Source: Clostridiales bacterium
GTDB lineage: Bacteria > Bacillota > Clostridia > Christensenellales > Pumilibacteraceae
Length of the DNA: 64,000 nt
Direction: 5' to 3'
Assembly (NCBI GenBank): GCA_003533505.1
Contig: DQGD01000007.1
Coordinates: forward strand, 5,675-69,674
Part shown: one piece after another, positions 34,524 to 43,954 of the stretch
How the letters are laid out: each line of letters opens with the position of its first letter
How positions within the stretch are numbered: position 1 is the first letter of the stretch
Position numbers and translations under genes: made by a program
The notes under the pieces: model-generated
Told to the model about the DNA's origin: nothing
The model's database searches: none
What the model saw: the letters and a program-made list of their open reading frames with translations, nothing else

Positions 34524-36284
34524 ATGAAAAAATTCACGGTTAAACTTATCGCGCTCGCGCTTACGCTGTGCTGCTGTCTTGGCGCGCTCGCGGGTTGCGG
34601 CGGCGCGACGGACGACGTCGGCAAACTCACGCTGTTTTATTCCGATCTCAGCGGCGTGAACACCGCTATAAAACGCAAGTCCGACCTCTATAAAAAGTAT
34701 ATGGAAGTTTGCGGCGTGGACTTTACCTGCCTTACGGCGGGCGGAGGGCAGGCGGAAACCAAACTTCAGCAGTACTTCAATACCGGAGAACTTCCCGATC
34801 TGTTCATTTCGCGCACCGCGGAAAAGCCCGTGCTGTTCAAGAAAATGATCGACGCCGGCGCGATACTGCCGATTTCCGACTACGTTTCGGAAACGCAGTA
34901 CCCGAACATCTACAAGCACCTGAGTAAGTACGAGTTTTTAAAGAGCAATATCGACTTTATGGGCGGCAAAACGTACATGATCCCCACGACGTGGACGCAG
35001 GAACACACGATGTTTATCCGCAAGGACTGGCTGGACAATCTCAACGCGAAACTCGCGTCCATACTCGTAGCCGACGGCGTTATTGCTTCGGAAGCGGACA
35101 TGACGGACGAGATTTACGAAGAGTACAAGTTCGGTATTCCCAAAGACCTTATGGAGTTTTACCGCGTGTGCCGCGCGTTCAGCATTTACGACCCCGACAA
35201 CGACCCGAACACCACGACTTACGGCTATACTTCGTCCAAGGACATGTATTCCGACAACTGGCTGTACGTCGCGGGCGGCGGATATCGCGTGATGGAAGAT
35301 AACGACGGCGACGGCAAGTACGAGTTCAGCGGCATAAGCGAGGGCAACAAGTACTCCGTCAGCCTTATAAACAGCATGCTCGCGAACGGATATATGGACC
35401 CCAGTTGGGTTACGAACGAAAGCAACAACAAGATTGCGGCGTTCGGCAACGGCAACGTGGGCATTATCGAAAATCAGGTCATGCTGAACACCGTGCTTTC
35501 CTACTTCGTCACGCAGAAGAACTGGACTTACGCGGAAGCCGCGGAGAATATCGTCATGTTCGCTCCGCCTGCGGGCGAGGACGGCAGTTACGGTATTCAG
35601 GGTCACCCGAACTTCTGGACTTCGGTATGCATCAGTTCCTCGCTGTCCGAAAGCAAGCGAAACGCCGCGCTGAAATTCATGGATTGGATTCTCACAGACG
35701 AAGCGGTAGACCTGCTTACTTACGGTATCGAGGGCGTGCATTATAAGACCGTGACGGACGAGAATGGCACGCGCCGCGAATCGCTTCTCGGCTACGAGGA
35801 CGAAAAGCACGGCATTTACAAAACGCTCGACGGCGTAGACACTTTCAGCGGGCTGAGATTGTTCACGAACATTACTTCGGGCTACTACAACGAAATGCAG
35901 ACCAACGGCGACAAAGTGATCGCCGCGATGGAAAACGCGAAAACCTACAACCGCTATCCCGACTATTACATGCTCACCGAGGATACCTACACCGAGCATT
36001 TCGACGGACTGTGCGACAAGATGATCGGCGAGTTTACGCTCATGGAAAGAAACGCCGCGTTTACCTGCGCTCAACCCGACTTTTCCAAAAAGCCGAGCGA
36101 GTGGTGGGGCGCGTTCCGTAACTACAACGCCGCGTACAACGAGGCGTGGAACGCTTACGTCGGCACTATGAAGTCGACCTACAAGGCGCAGGCAATCGCC
36201 GACGCTTATAACGAAGCGGTGAAGCACGGCGTGAAAACAGCCGCTCCCGCAATCGACGGCTTCGGACGGCTCGTGCTCGACTAA
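34524..36284 (+). CDS. LplA-like oligosaccharide-binding lipoprotein
   Basis: 586 residues. Lipobox LAGC (Cys 25) and a family 1 binding-protein body longer than MalE, as in LplA/YtcQ proteins (CVSTDYG-like central region here reading TTYGYTSSKDMYSDNWLYVAGG; FAPPAGEDGSYG; VDLLTYGIEGVHYKTV). It would deliver oligosaccharides to the two permeases before it. AAGGAGAT lies before the start. The substrate is inferred only from neighbouring GH39, GH36 and esterase genes. Confidence 0.88.
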   Translation: MKKFTVKLIALALTLCCCLGALAGCGGATDDVGKLTLFYSDLSGVNTAIKRKSDLYKKYMEVCGVDFTCLTAGGGQAETKLQQYFNTGELPDLFISRTAEKPVLFKKMIDAGAILPISDYVSETQYPNIYKHLSKYEFLKSNIDFMGGKTYMIPTTWTQEHTMFIRKDWLDNLNAKLASILVADGVIASEADMTDEIYEEYKFGIPKDLMEFYRVCRAFSIYDPDNDPNTTTYGYTSSKDMYSDNWLYVAGGGYRVMEDNDGDGKYEFSGISEGNKYSVSLINSMLANGYMDPSWVTNESNNKIAAFGNGNVGIIENQVMLNTVLSYFVTQKNWTYAEAAENIVMFAPPAGEDGSYGIQGHPNFWTSVCISSSLSESKRNAALKFMDWILTDEAVDLLTYGIEGVHYKTVTDENGTRRESLLGYEDEKHGIYKTLDGVDTFSGLRLFTNITSGYYNEMQTNGDKVIAAMENAKTYNRYPDYYMLTEDTYTEHFDGLCDKMIGEFTLMERNAAFTCAQPDFSKKPSEWWGAFRNYNAAYNEAWNAYVGTMKSTYKAQAIADAYNEAVKHGVKTAAPAIDGFGRLVLD

Positions 36285-36315
36285 TCCCGACTAACCCCTA
36301 TTAAAGGCGGCGCTT

Positions 36316-37617
36316 ATGAGAAAAAGAAAACGTTTGATTTTATGCTTATTGCCCGTGCTCGCGATAATGGCGACGGCGGCGTTGCCGCGTAACGCCGAAG
36401 CGAGCGCGGAAAACGCGTTCAGCCCCGAAACGTACTACCTTTACGGCGACTTCGGCGGACGGTATTTCCGCACTTACGAGGTTTCGGGCGGACTGTGGCG
36501 ATATTCCGATACCGACACTTTCGCGCAGATAGAAGCGGAGAGCCGCGGCGCGGTCAATCTGCACCCCGGCAACTACGGCGACGCGATAAAGGCGTTCCGC
36601 TTTACAGCCGACGGCACGGTAAACCTCAGAGGAAGCGTGCGGCTGAAAACGAACGCGGAAAAGAACCCCGACCGCAACGTGAACGGCATACGCTTCTCGA
36701 TAGAAAAACGCGCGTATACGGGCGGCGGCTACGGCGAAGCGCAGGCGCTGAGCGAGAATTACGCCGATTACGAACTGAAAAACGATACCGCCGCACGCTT
36801 CGAGATAACGGGCGTGAAAGTAAACGCGGGCGATCTTATCGCGCTGTCGGTAAATAACAACGGCAACAACGACAGCGACGGCAATACTACGACGTTCGAA
36901 GCGGTTTTCACGCCCGACGACGGCGCAGAGGCGGTCGCGCTCGGCGACGATATCGGCTGTTCGGTCGCGCCGATAAGGAATTATTCGGACGAGCAGGGCA
37001 AGTACGGTTGGTACTACGCCTACGGCACGCCCGAAAAGTATATCCTTATGCGCTACAGATACGTTTACGGCGATTACCGCTGGACGAGCAGATTCAATTA
37101 TCAGTTCATAGGGCAAACGCAAATGCACCCGTCGGGCAAGTTCGACGATCTCAAAATCTGGGTGTCGGACTTCGACGGCACGATTTCCGTCGGCGGCTTC
37201 GTCATGCGCAGTTCGAACGAGGGCGACGGCGCGGTCGCGGGGCTGTATTTCAACGGCGCGAAACTGTGGGAAGAAACCTGCGACTATTACGGCAAAAAAA
37301 CGTACGTTATCCCCGAAACGCGGCTCGACGTCAAAAAGGGCGATACCGTCGTTTACTCGCTCGGAACCGGTAAAAAACAGGACGAAGTGGGCGACGGCGT
37401 AGAGTTTATCACGAATATCTACTGCGACGAGATTACGACCGCGTACCCCGGAAGCGACTTGTCCGCGCACCTCTCGGTCGCGAAAAACGAAGCCGAAATC
37501 TTAGGGACGAACGGAACGGAAGAAAACAAAAACGCGGGCTGCGGCTCGGGCGGCGCGGCGGCTTTGACCGCTATGCTTGCGGCGGCAGCGGGGCTTGCGA
37601 CAGGGAAGAGGTGGTAA
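36316..37617 (+). CDS. Secreted beta-sandwich protein with C-terminal anchor tail
   Basis: 433 residues. Sec signal peptide (about 1-30, cleaved near AEASA), then two similar beta-rich halves (YYLYGDFGGRYFRTYEVSGG, VNGIRFSIEKR; later WYYAYGTPEKYILMRYRYVY and AGLYFNGAKLWEETC). The C-terminus ends NAGCGSGGAAALTAMLAAAAGLATGKRW: a Cys-Gly stretch, a hydrophobic helix and a basic tail, resembling a membrane sorting/anchor signal. No catalytic motif is seen. Probably a surface carbohydrate-binding protein of the operon. Confidence 0.55.
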   Translation: MRKRKRLILCLLPVLAIMATAALPRNAEASAENAFSPETYYLYGDFGGRYFRTYEVSGGLWRYSDTDTFAQIEAESRGAVNLHPGNYGDAIKAFRFTADGTVNLRGSVRLKTNAEKNPDRNVNGIRFSIEKRAYTGGGYGEAQALSENYADYELKNDTAARFEITGVKVNAGDLIALSVNNNGNNDSDGNTTTFEAVFTPDDGAEAVALGDDIGCSVAPIRNYSDEQGKYGWYYAYGTPEKYILMRYRYVYGDYRWTSRFNYQFIGQTQMHPSGKFDDLKIWVSDFDGTISVGGFVMRSSNEGDGAVAGLYFNGAKLWEETCDYYGKKTYVIPETRLDVKKGDTVVYSLGTGKKQDEVGDGVEFITNIYCDEITTAYPGSDLSAHLSVAKNEAEILGTNGTEENKNAGCGSGGAAALTAMLAAAAGLATGKRW

Positions 37618-37622
37618 GAATC

Positions 37623-38162
37623 ATGAAAAGACTTACTGCGATAATCGCGGCGCTCGTTACGAGCGCGTGCTGTTTCGCCTGCTCGGGCGGCGGTCGCTAC
37701 GACAACGTAGCCGATTTTGCGCCTACGCAAGGCTACAGGGGCTGGACGTATATGTTCGGCGACGCGGCGTTTCAGCCCACGCTTATGACCTACAACGAGT
37801 ACAAGGGCTGCTACAACTCGTCGCTCACGACGGTGTGCGGCAACGAGTGGAAACCGCATCAGAACGAGGACGTTATTCTGACGTTCGAAGCGCCGAAAGG
37901 CGGCAAGGCGGCGGTGAAGTTTTCCGTAGGACTTATCGGAATACAGACCGAAGCGGACGACGGCGTGCTGTTCTCGGTACTCGGCGACGGCGCGAAAGAA
38001 ACGCTGACGGAAGTTTCGGTTTCGGGCAACGGCAAGGAGAGCGCGGCGAGCGGCGAACTTACGGTCGAACTGAAAAAGGGCGAGCGGCTGTACTTCGTGC
38101 TTAACGCCGGTTACGGCAGCGAAAACGACCTTACGGACGTGCGCGTGTCGGTGGAATACTGA
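37623..38162 (+). CDS. Small glycan-locus lipoprotein
   Basis: 179 residues from the ATG at 37623 (AGGTGG upstream). Lipobox CFAC with Cys 20. The mature part is a single beta-sandwich-like domain (YRGWTYMFGDAAFQPTLMTY, then VILTFEAPKGGKAAVKFSVGL, ending TDVRVSVEY), similar in style to the halves of the preceding protein (both describe a YMFGD/YLYGDF opening). Likely a surface glycan-binding accessory. I do not recognise a named family. Confidence 0.5.
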   Translation: MKRLTAIIAALVTSACCFACSGGGRYDNVADFAPTQGYRGWTYMFGDAAFQPTLMTYNEYKGCYNSSLTTVCGNEWKPHQNEDVILTFEAPKGGKAAVKFSVGLIGIQTEADDGVLFSVLGDGAKETLTEVSVSGNGKESAASGELTVELKKGERLYFVLNAGYGSENDLTDVRVSVEY

Positions 38163-38170
38163 GGTGACAA

Positions 38171-40201
38171 ATGAAAAAACGATCGGTTAAAAATAAAATC
38201 GTGGCGGTGCTTCTGTCACTTGGAGTATGCGCGGGGTCGATAGGCGCGCTCGCGGCGTGCGGCGACAAGGGCGCGCGTATCTCCGTGGACTTTTCGGCGG
38301 TGGACGGCACGTTGCCGCAGAACCTCAAAAAGATCGATATGTTCAACCCGACCTGGACGTTCATGGGCGAAGCAGACGGCACGCTCGATCCCGCCGCGCT
38401 CGGAACTCTGAGCGGCATAAACGAACTGAAACCCGATAACTTCCGTATCGACTTGATGTTCGGCAACGAGCAGAACGGCATCGGAAAGCCGATAGGTCGC
38501 AACGGCGGGAGCGGCGGCTCGGACGAAGAATGGAATCTTGCCCGCGAGTTTATCGACGCGTGCAAGGAAAGCGGCGTTTCGCCGTACCTCGCGGCGGTGG
38601 GTACGCCCGCTTACGCCACGAAAGAGGGCGACGACCTCGACTTCCGGAACGTTCCCGACCCAAAGCGCTATTACGAATTTTGCTATAACGTCGCGGATTA
38701 TCTCAAACGCAACGGGATTTACGCGACGCTCGAAACCTGGAACGAACCCGATCTCGCGGGCAACGTTTACTGGCTGGGCAGTACCGAAGAGTGGATAAAC
38801 GCCGTAATTACCGCGGCGAAAGCGTACTACGACGCGAACGAGTTTTCGTCGGTCGTTTCCGCGGGAATCGCAAGGCCTCTGAAATTCATAAACGAACCAG
38901 CTACGCTCGGTGGCGAAACCACCACGGGTTGGGATTACTTTTTCGGGACTTCCGCGGCTCGCGGTGCTATGCCCGACGGCTTTTCGTGGCACTTTTACGG
39001 GCCGTCGGACGGCGATCTCGAGGGCGACTATACGAGCGGCACGGGCGAGAACAACTTCACCTATCAGATAAACGAAGTGCGAAAAGCGTTCGAACGCACG
39101 GCTAAGACTTACGACGTGCGCAAAGTGCAGCAGCACCTTACCGAGTATCACCCGGTTTCCAACGATTTTTACGGCGGCAAGAGCCAGATGAACGACACTT
39201 ACGAACGCGTGTGGGCGTTCTACGACGCAATCGAGAGGATAAACGAGGCTTCGGACGTGACGCGCGTTTCCTGGCCGATGTGGATCGCTTCCGAGCAGTT
39301 CGGACTGTTCGAGCCGTACCTCGCGGTCAACCCCGTGTACCACGCGCTGTGGGATTACGGCAGACTGCCGGTAACCCGCGTGAAAACGAGCGGCGACGGA
39401 AACGAAACCGCGGGCGTAATGGCGGGCGCGGACTCGTTACGCGCGGGCGCGATCGTGTACAACCGCGCGCTCAAGGAAACGCAAACCGTCACGATCGACT
39501 GGAAAAACCTGCCGTTCGAAGCGGAAAGTTGCACGGTTTACGGCATACTTCCCGATTATTATGTCAAGCGGCTTCCGAACAAAACGCCCGAGGTTTACTT
39601 GGCGATTAAAAAGCCTAAGAACGAGGGCGGCGTTACTCTGGAAATCCCCGTGAACGGCGCTTACTATATCGAATTCAATACCGCCGAAAGCAAGAGCGAA
39701 CTCGATAAAACGGCGAATATCGGGCAGTTAATGAAAAAAGAATACTGCTATACCGAGCGCGGCGACGGCAAGCCGTTCGCAGACGTGTTCAACGGCAGTT
39801 TCGCCGCTTACCTCGGCATGCTCGATAACGACGAGGGCGAAGCGAGCGTAGCCGTGATAACGAGCGGTGCGAACAAACTCGGCAAACTTGATTTTGCGGT
39901 GGAAACTTACGGCGAACTTGCCGCGGGAGAGAACGCCGCGCTGGGCGTGAGAGTGGACTACCACACCGCGGACGGCTTCGTAAAGTCGGTGAAAATCGCG
40001 GTCGGCGGCTTTACCTCTGACCCCGAGCTTCCGTTCGGAACGCGAGAGAAAGCGGACGAAAGCCACATTTTCGGAGCGGGCGGCAAGTATTCGCTCGACC
40101 TTAACGCGAATGCACCCGAGAACTGGGACGGAATTATAGAAATAAGTTACTTCATAAAGAACGCCGGTAGCGGCGCGCTGGCGAAGTTTACCGCGGCGTG
40201 A
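38171..40201 (+). CDS. GH39-like glycoside hydrolase lipoprotein
   Basis: 676 residues. Lipobox LAAC (Cys 30), so it acts outside the membrane. A clan GH-A (beta/alpha)8 barrel has LETWNEPDL with general acid/base Glu 192. QQHLTEYHP offers Glu 325 as the probable nucleophile, and SWHFYGPSDG and WPMWIASEQFGLFEPY also fit GH39-like xylosidases and iduronidases. A C-terminal beta domain follows (about 420-676). Natural targets could be xylan or arabinose/xylose side chains. Related clan GH-A families cannot be excluded without a profile search. Confidence 0.68.
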   Translation: MKKRSVKNKIVAVLLSLGVCAGSIGALAACGDKGARISVDFSAVDGTLPQNLKKIDMFNPTWTFMGEADGTLDPAALGTLSGINELKPDNFRIDLMFGNEQNGIGKPIGRNGGSGGSDEEWNLAREFIDACKESGVSPYLAAVGTPAYATKEGDDLDFRNVPDPKRYYEFCYNVADYLKRNGIYATLETWNEPDLAGNVYWLGSTEEWINAVITAAKAYYDANEFSSVVSAGIARPLKFINEPATLGGETTTGWDYFFGTSAARGAMPDGFSWHFYGPSDGDLEGDYTSGTGENNFTYQINEVRKAFERTAKTYDVRKVQQHLTEYHPVSNDFYGGKSQMNDTYERVWAFYDAIERINEASDVTRVSWPMWIASEQFGLFEPYLAVNPVYHALWDYGRLPVTRVKTSGDGNETAGVMAGADSLRAGAIVYNRALKETQTVTIDWKNLPFEAESCTVYGILPDYYVKRLPNKTPEVYLAIKKPKNEGGVTLEIPVNGAYYIEFNTAESKSELDKTANIGQLMKKEYCYTERGDGKPFADVFNGSFAAYLGMLDNDEGEASVAVITSGANKLGKLDFAVETYGELAAGENAALGVRVDYHTADGFVKSVKIAVGGFTSDPELPFGTREKADESHIFGAGGKYSLDLNANAPENWDGIIEISYFIKNAGSGALAKFTAA

Positions 40202-40212
40202 GGAGGGCTACG

Positions 40213-41511
40213 ATGAAAAAACTGATTGCGATATTGCTCGGAGTACTGCTTTTCGCGTTTCCCCTCGCGGCTTGCGCGGATACGCCGACCGGCAAACCCG
40301 ACGACGGCGGCGCGGCTTACGTCGACCCCGATCTTCCCGACGGAACGACCGAGAACCTCGAGGGCTACGACCTCGGCGCGTTCGATCTCGGCGCGTACAT
40401 GACCCCGATATGGAACGACGGCGGCGTGGCGATAGCGGAAACCGCGTTCGTCCGTAAAGAAAAGGACGGCTCGATCGCTCCGATCGAACTCCTGTACCCG
40501 ATAAAACAGATCGCGTCCGTGCGCAGTTACGGACTGGACGTACTCTACGAAGAGGGCAAGGACTACTCGCTTACGTCCGACGGAAAACTTCGGATAAACC
40601 CCGACGGCGCGATAAAAGCGATGGACTACGACGAATTTTATATCGATACTTACGACCCGACTTCCTCCGCGATGATGCCCGAGCGCTACGGCAGCGGCGC
40701 GCAGATCTACCGCGAAGCGATAGTCGAAAACGGTGAACATGCTTTGGGCATGACCGAGTGGCAGATTGCCGTAACCTATCGGCACGCCGCGCTGTGGCAG
40801 GGAAGCGTGCCGAAAACGCAGTCCGACCGCTTGCCGCGCACTAACGCGATACTCGGCGGCGGCACGGCGAAACTCAAGGTCGCGGTACTGGGCGACAGTA
40901 TTTCGCAGGGCTGGACGGCTTCGGGGTACGAGAACGTGGATATCGCGCCGCATTGCCCGCCGTACACGGGGCTTTTCGAGGCTTCGCTTAAGGCGAAATT
41001 CGGCGAAGATAAGGTCGAACTCAGAAACTTTTCGCTCGCGGGCAAGACGAGCAGATGGGCTTTGTACGAGCAGAACGGGGTAGCGAACTTAGAAAACATG
41101 CTCGCGTACGCGCCCGACCTCGTCGTGATCGCGTTCGGCATGAACGACGGTGTGAGTATTCCGTCCGCGGACTACGGTGACAATATCGAAAGCATAATCG
41201 ATAAGATAACCGCGCGCAACCCGAAAACGGAAATCGTACTCGTGTCCCCCATGCTCCCGAACGCCGAAATCCGAGTGAACTGGGGCAACCGCACGCCCAT
41301 ACTCGCGCGCCAGCCCGAGTACAAGGCTGTGCTTCGTCGCATCGCGGGCGAGCGGACGGCGGTAGCGTTCGCGGACGTGACGAGCGTTTTCCAAGCGGTC
41401 AACGCCCGCAAGCGTTTTATAGACTACACGAGCAACAACGTGAACCACCCCGGCGACTACGGACACCGACTGTACGCGCAAACGCTGTATAAAACCGTGG
41501 TCGGCGACTAA
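40213..41511 (+). CDS. SGNH/GDSL esterase-like lipoprotein
   Basis: 432 residues from the ATG at 40213 (GAGGAGGG upstream). Lipobox LAAC (Cys 21). A beta-rich N-domain (about 30-215) precedes an SGNH hydrolase domain with GDSISQ (nucleophile Ser 229), the GKT block, GMND, and the C-terminal Asp/His pair in NHPGDYGHRLYAQTL. This two-domain plan is common for carbohydrate acetyl-esterases that strip acetyl groups from hemicellulose, which suits the neighbouring GH39-like and GH36 genes. Confidence 0.78.
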   Translation: MKKLIAILLGVLLFAFPLAACADTPTGKPDDGGAAYVDPDLPDGTTENLEGYDLGAFDLGAYMTPIWNDGGVAIAETAFVRKEKDGSIAPIELLYPIKQIASVRSYGLDVLYEEGKDYSLTSDGKLRINPDGAIKAMDYDEFYIDTYDPTSSAMMPERYGSGAQIYREAIVENGEHALGMTEWQIAVTYRHAALWQGSVPKTQSDRLPRTNAILGGGTAKLKVAVLGDSISQGWTASGYENVDIAPHCPPYTGLFEASLKAKFGEDKVELRNFSLAGKTSRWALYEQNGVANLENMLAYAPDLVVIAFGMNDGVSIPSADYGDNIESIIDKITARNPKTEIVLVSPMLPNAEIRVNWGNRTPILARQPEYKAVLRRIAGERTAVAFADVTSVFQAVNARKRFIDYTSNNVNHPGDYGHRLYAQTLYKTVVGD

Positions 41512-41534
41512 AAACGAACGAAACGGAAATAAAC

Positions 41535-43715
41535 ATGATTACTTACGACGTCAACACCCGATGCTTTATTCTCGGCGGCAAGACTTACGACTACTTTGCG
41601 TACGTCGACGCGGCGGGAATACTTCAACAACTATATTACGGCAAAAAAATCGAGCGCGGCGATATCGCGTTCCTTATCCGCGAACACGGCTCTCGCGCCG
41701 AACCGAACCCAGCCGACCCCAACCGCGAAATGACGAGCGGCAACACGCCGTCAGAAATCGGCAGTTTCGGCAGGGGCGATTATCGGCAGGCGACGGTTAT
41801 CGCGCGGCGCTCCGACGGCGCGGCGATGAGCGCTTTTCGCTACGTTTCGCATAAGATCGTGCGCGGCGCGACGAAGCCCGACGGGCTTCCCGGGGTAAGG
41901 GTCGCGGACGAAACGCTGATCGTGACGGTTAAGGACGAGTGTTCGGGGCTTACGATCGATCTTTATTACATAGTCGCGGACGACTCGGACGTGCTTATCC
42001 GCTATCTCGTAGTAAGGAACGACGGCGACGACGCGGTCACGCTCGAGCGCGCGTACTCGTTCTGTCTGGACCTTCCCGATACCGGCGAGTTTTACGCCAC
42101 GCGGCTTGCGGGCGACTGGGCGAGCGAACGCACGCCCGTGACTACGCCCGTCGCGGACGGCACGATAAGGATCGAGTCGACGCGCGGCTACTCGTCGCAT
42201 CAGATGAACCCGTTCCTTATGCTGAGAACGGTGGACTGCACGGAAACCTCGGGCGAATGCTATTGCTTCGCGCTTTTGTACAGCGGCTCGTTCGCGCTCG
42301 CGGCAGAGCGCGGCAGTAACCGCCGCGTCCGCGTTCAGGGCGGTGTGAACGACTACGGCTTTTTATGGAAACTCGCGCCCGGCGAGGAGTTTACCGCGCC
42401 CGAAGTCGCTATGTGCTATTCGGCGGCGGGAGCAGGGCAGGCGACGAGAGAATACCACGACTTTTTCCGCGACAGAGTGATAAACCCCGCGTTCGCGAAG
42501 AAACCTCGTCCGATTGTGCTGAACAACTGGGAAGCGACTTATTTCGACGTGACCGAGGAGAAACTTTTCGCGATAATCGACGAAGCGGCTTCGCTGGGCG
42601 CGGACACTTTCGTACTCGATGACGGCTGGTTTGGTCGGCGCAACGCCGATAACTGCAGTCTGGGCGACTGGTATGTCAATTTGGAAAAGTTCCCCACGGG
42701 GCTTAAGGGTATTATTGACAAGTGCAAGAGCGCGGGGTTGAAATTCGGGCTGTGGCTCGAGCCGGAAATGGTCAGCGAGGACAGCGATCTTTACCGCTCT
42801 CGCCCCGATTTCGCGATAGCGAAGCGCGGGGTAGAACCGTGCCGAAGCCGCAACCAACTCGTGCTGGACCTCACGAAAAGCGAAGTCGTAGACTACCTTT
42901 TCGGCGTGATTTCGCGGCTGTTGACCCGGAACGATATTTCCTATATAAAGTGGGACAAAAACCGCGATATGACGGAATTTTACTCGGACGGACTACCTTT
43001 TGACCGACAGGGCGAGTTTCAGCACCGCTATACGCTGGGGTTTTACGATCTTGCGGACAGACTTACGCGCGCGTTCCCGAACGTGCTGATAGAAGGTTGC
43101 GCGGGCGGCGGCGGGCGGTTCGACGGCGGCGCGCTGTATTATTTCCCGCAGATTTGGACGAGCGACTGTACGGACTGCTACGACCGCGCGAGAATCCAGT
43201 ACGGCACTTCGTTTTGCTATCCGCTGTCGAGCGCTTCGTGCCACGTTTCCGCGTGTCCGAACCACCAGACAGGTCGGGTAACGCCGCTGAGAACGCGCGG
43301 CGCTATCGCTTCGCTGGGCGCTACCGGTTACGAACTCGATCCCGGCGCGCTCGCGAGCGACGAAAAGGAACAGATAAAGCGGCAGATCCGCGACTATCGC
43401 AAGATAGAAGATCTCGTGCTGATGGGCGATTTTTACAGGCTTATCGATCCGTTCGCGTGCGAGCGTTTCGCGGTATCGATCGTGTCGAAAGACAAGACCC
43501 GCGCTTACGTCGTGGGCGAATGCTTCCGCGCCGAGACGTGCGGTCACGACCGCATAATCAAACTTCGCGGGCTATGCGACGATTACGAGTACTTTATCGA
43601 GGAACTCGGGTTGACGGCAAGCGGCAAAGCGCTGACGAGCGCCGGGCTTACCGTGCCGCGACTTATCGACTGCGATTGCTGGATCTGGCACTTACGGAAA
43701 GTATCAAACGCTTAA
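41535..43715 (+). CDS. Alpha-galactosidase (GH36)
   Basis: 726 residues without signal peptide, cytoplasmic. N-terminal beta-supersandwich, then the barrel with NNWEATYFD, FVLDDGWFGRRN, GLWLEPEMVSEDSDLYR, YIKWDKNRDM (nucleophile Asp 474) and WTSDCTDCYDR (acid/base Asp 544). Length and motifs match clostridial GH36 enzymes that remove alpha-1,6-galactose from raffinose-type sugars or galactomannan. The usual SDNTDA reads SDCTDC. It is the last gene of the operon. Confidence 0.93.
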   Translation: MITYDVNTRCFILGGKTYDYFAYVDAAGILQQLYYGKKIERGDIAFLIREHGSRAEPNPADPNREMTSGNTPSEIGSFGRGDYRQATVIARRSDGAAMSAFRYVSHKIVRGATKPDGLPGVRVADETLIVTVKDECSGLTIDLYYIVADDSDVLIRYLVVRNDGDDAVTLERAYSFCLDLPDTGEFYATRLAGDWASERTPVTTPVADGTIRIESTRGYSSHQMNPFLMLRTVDCTETSGECYCFALLYSGSFALAAERGSNRRVRVQGGVNDYGFLWKLAPGEEFTAPEVAMCYSAAGAGQATREYHDFFRDRVINPAFAKKPRPIVLNNWEATYFDVTEEKLFAIIDEAASLGADTFVLDDGWFGRRNADNCSLGDWYVNLEKFPTGLKGIIDKCKSAGLKFGLWLEPEMVSEDSDLYRSRPDFAIAKRGVEPCRSRNQLVLDLTKSEVVDYLFGVISRLLTRNDISYIKWDKNRDMTEFYSDGLPFDRQGEFQHRYTLGFYDLADRLTRAFPNVLIEGCAGGGGRFDGGALYYFPQIWTSDCTDCYDRARIQYGTSFCYPLSSASCHVSACPNHQTGRVTPLRTRGAIASLGATGYELDPGALASDEKEQIKRQIRDYRKIEDLVLMGDFYRLIDPFACERFAVSIVSKDKTRAYVVGECFRAETCGHDRIIKLRGLCDDYEYFIEELGLTASGKALTSAGLTVPRLIDCDCWIWHLRKVSNA

Positions 43716-43718
43716 ATA

Positions 43719-43793
43719 TCGTATTCGCATATGCGCATATACATATATAAGAAAAGACGGCGATTTCGGGTTGCCGTCTTTTTCGTTTCGGAC
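43719..43793 (+). repeat. Dispersed intergenic element with terminator, copy 1
   Basis: CGCATATGCGCATA is followed by a 42-base block (43751-43792) containing the terminator GACGGC..GCCGTC plus TTTTT. The same 42 bases recur without change at 49830-49871, and the palindromic TATGCGCAT-type flank is shared. Here it terminates the GH36 operon. Confidence 0.85.
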
Positions 43794-43827
43794 GTATGCC
43801 ATAAGAGCATGCGTTTAAGGAGGGCGG

Positions 43828-43954
43828 TCAGCCGCCGCGCGCGATAAGAACGATCGCGACTATGCCGAGAATTATTCCCGCGACCTTGTTAAAACCGAGT
43901 TTTTCGCGGAAAAACAGCGCCGAACGCCAGCAGAACGCTCTTGCTTTCCTCCCA
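43828..43954 (-). pseudogene. 3' remnant of a DMT/EamA-type transporter
   Basis: On the minus strand the sequence reads ESKSVLLAFGA, then after a one-base shift LFFREKLGFNKVAGIILGIV, then AIVLIARGG and stop. This is the last transmembrane part of an EamA/DMT-family transporter (..FFxEKLxxxKxxGIxLIxxGVxL..). Everything upstream of that helix is missing and a frameshift interrupts what remains. Confidence 0.6.
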
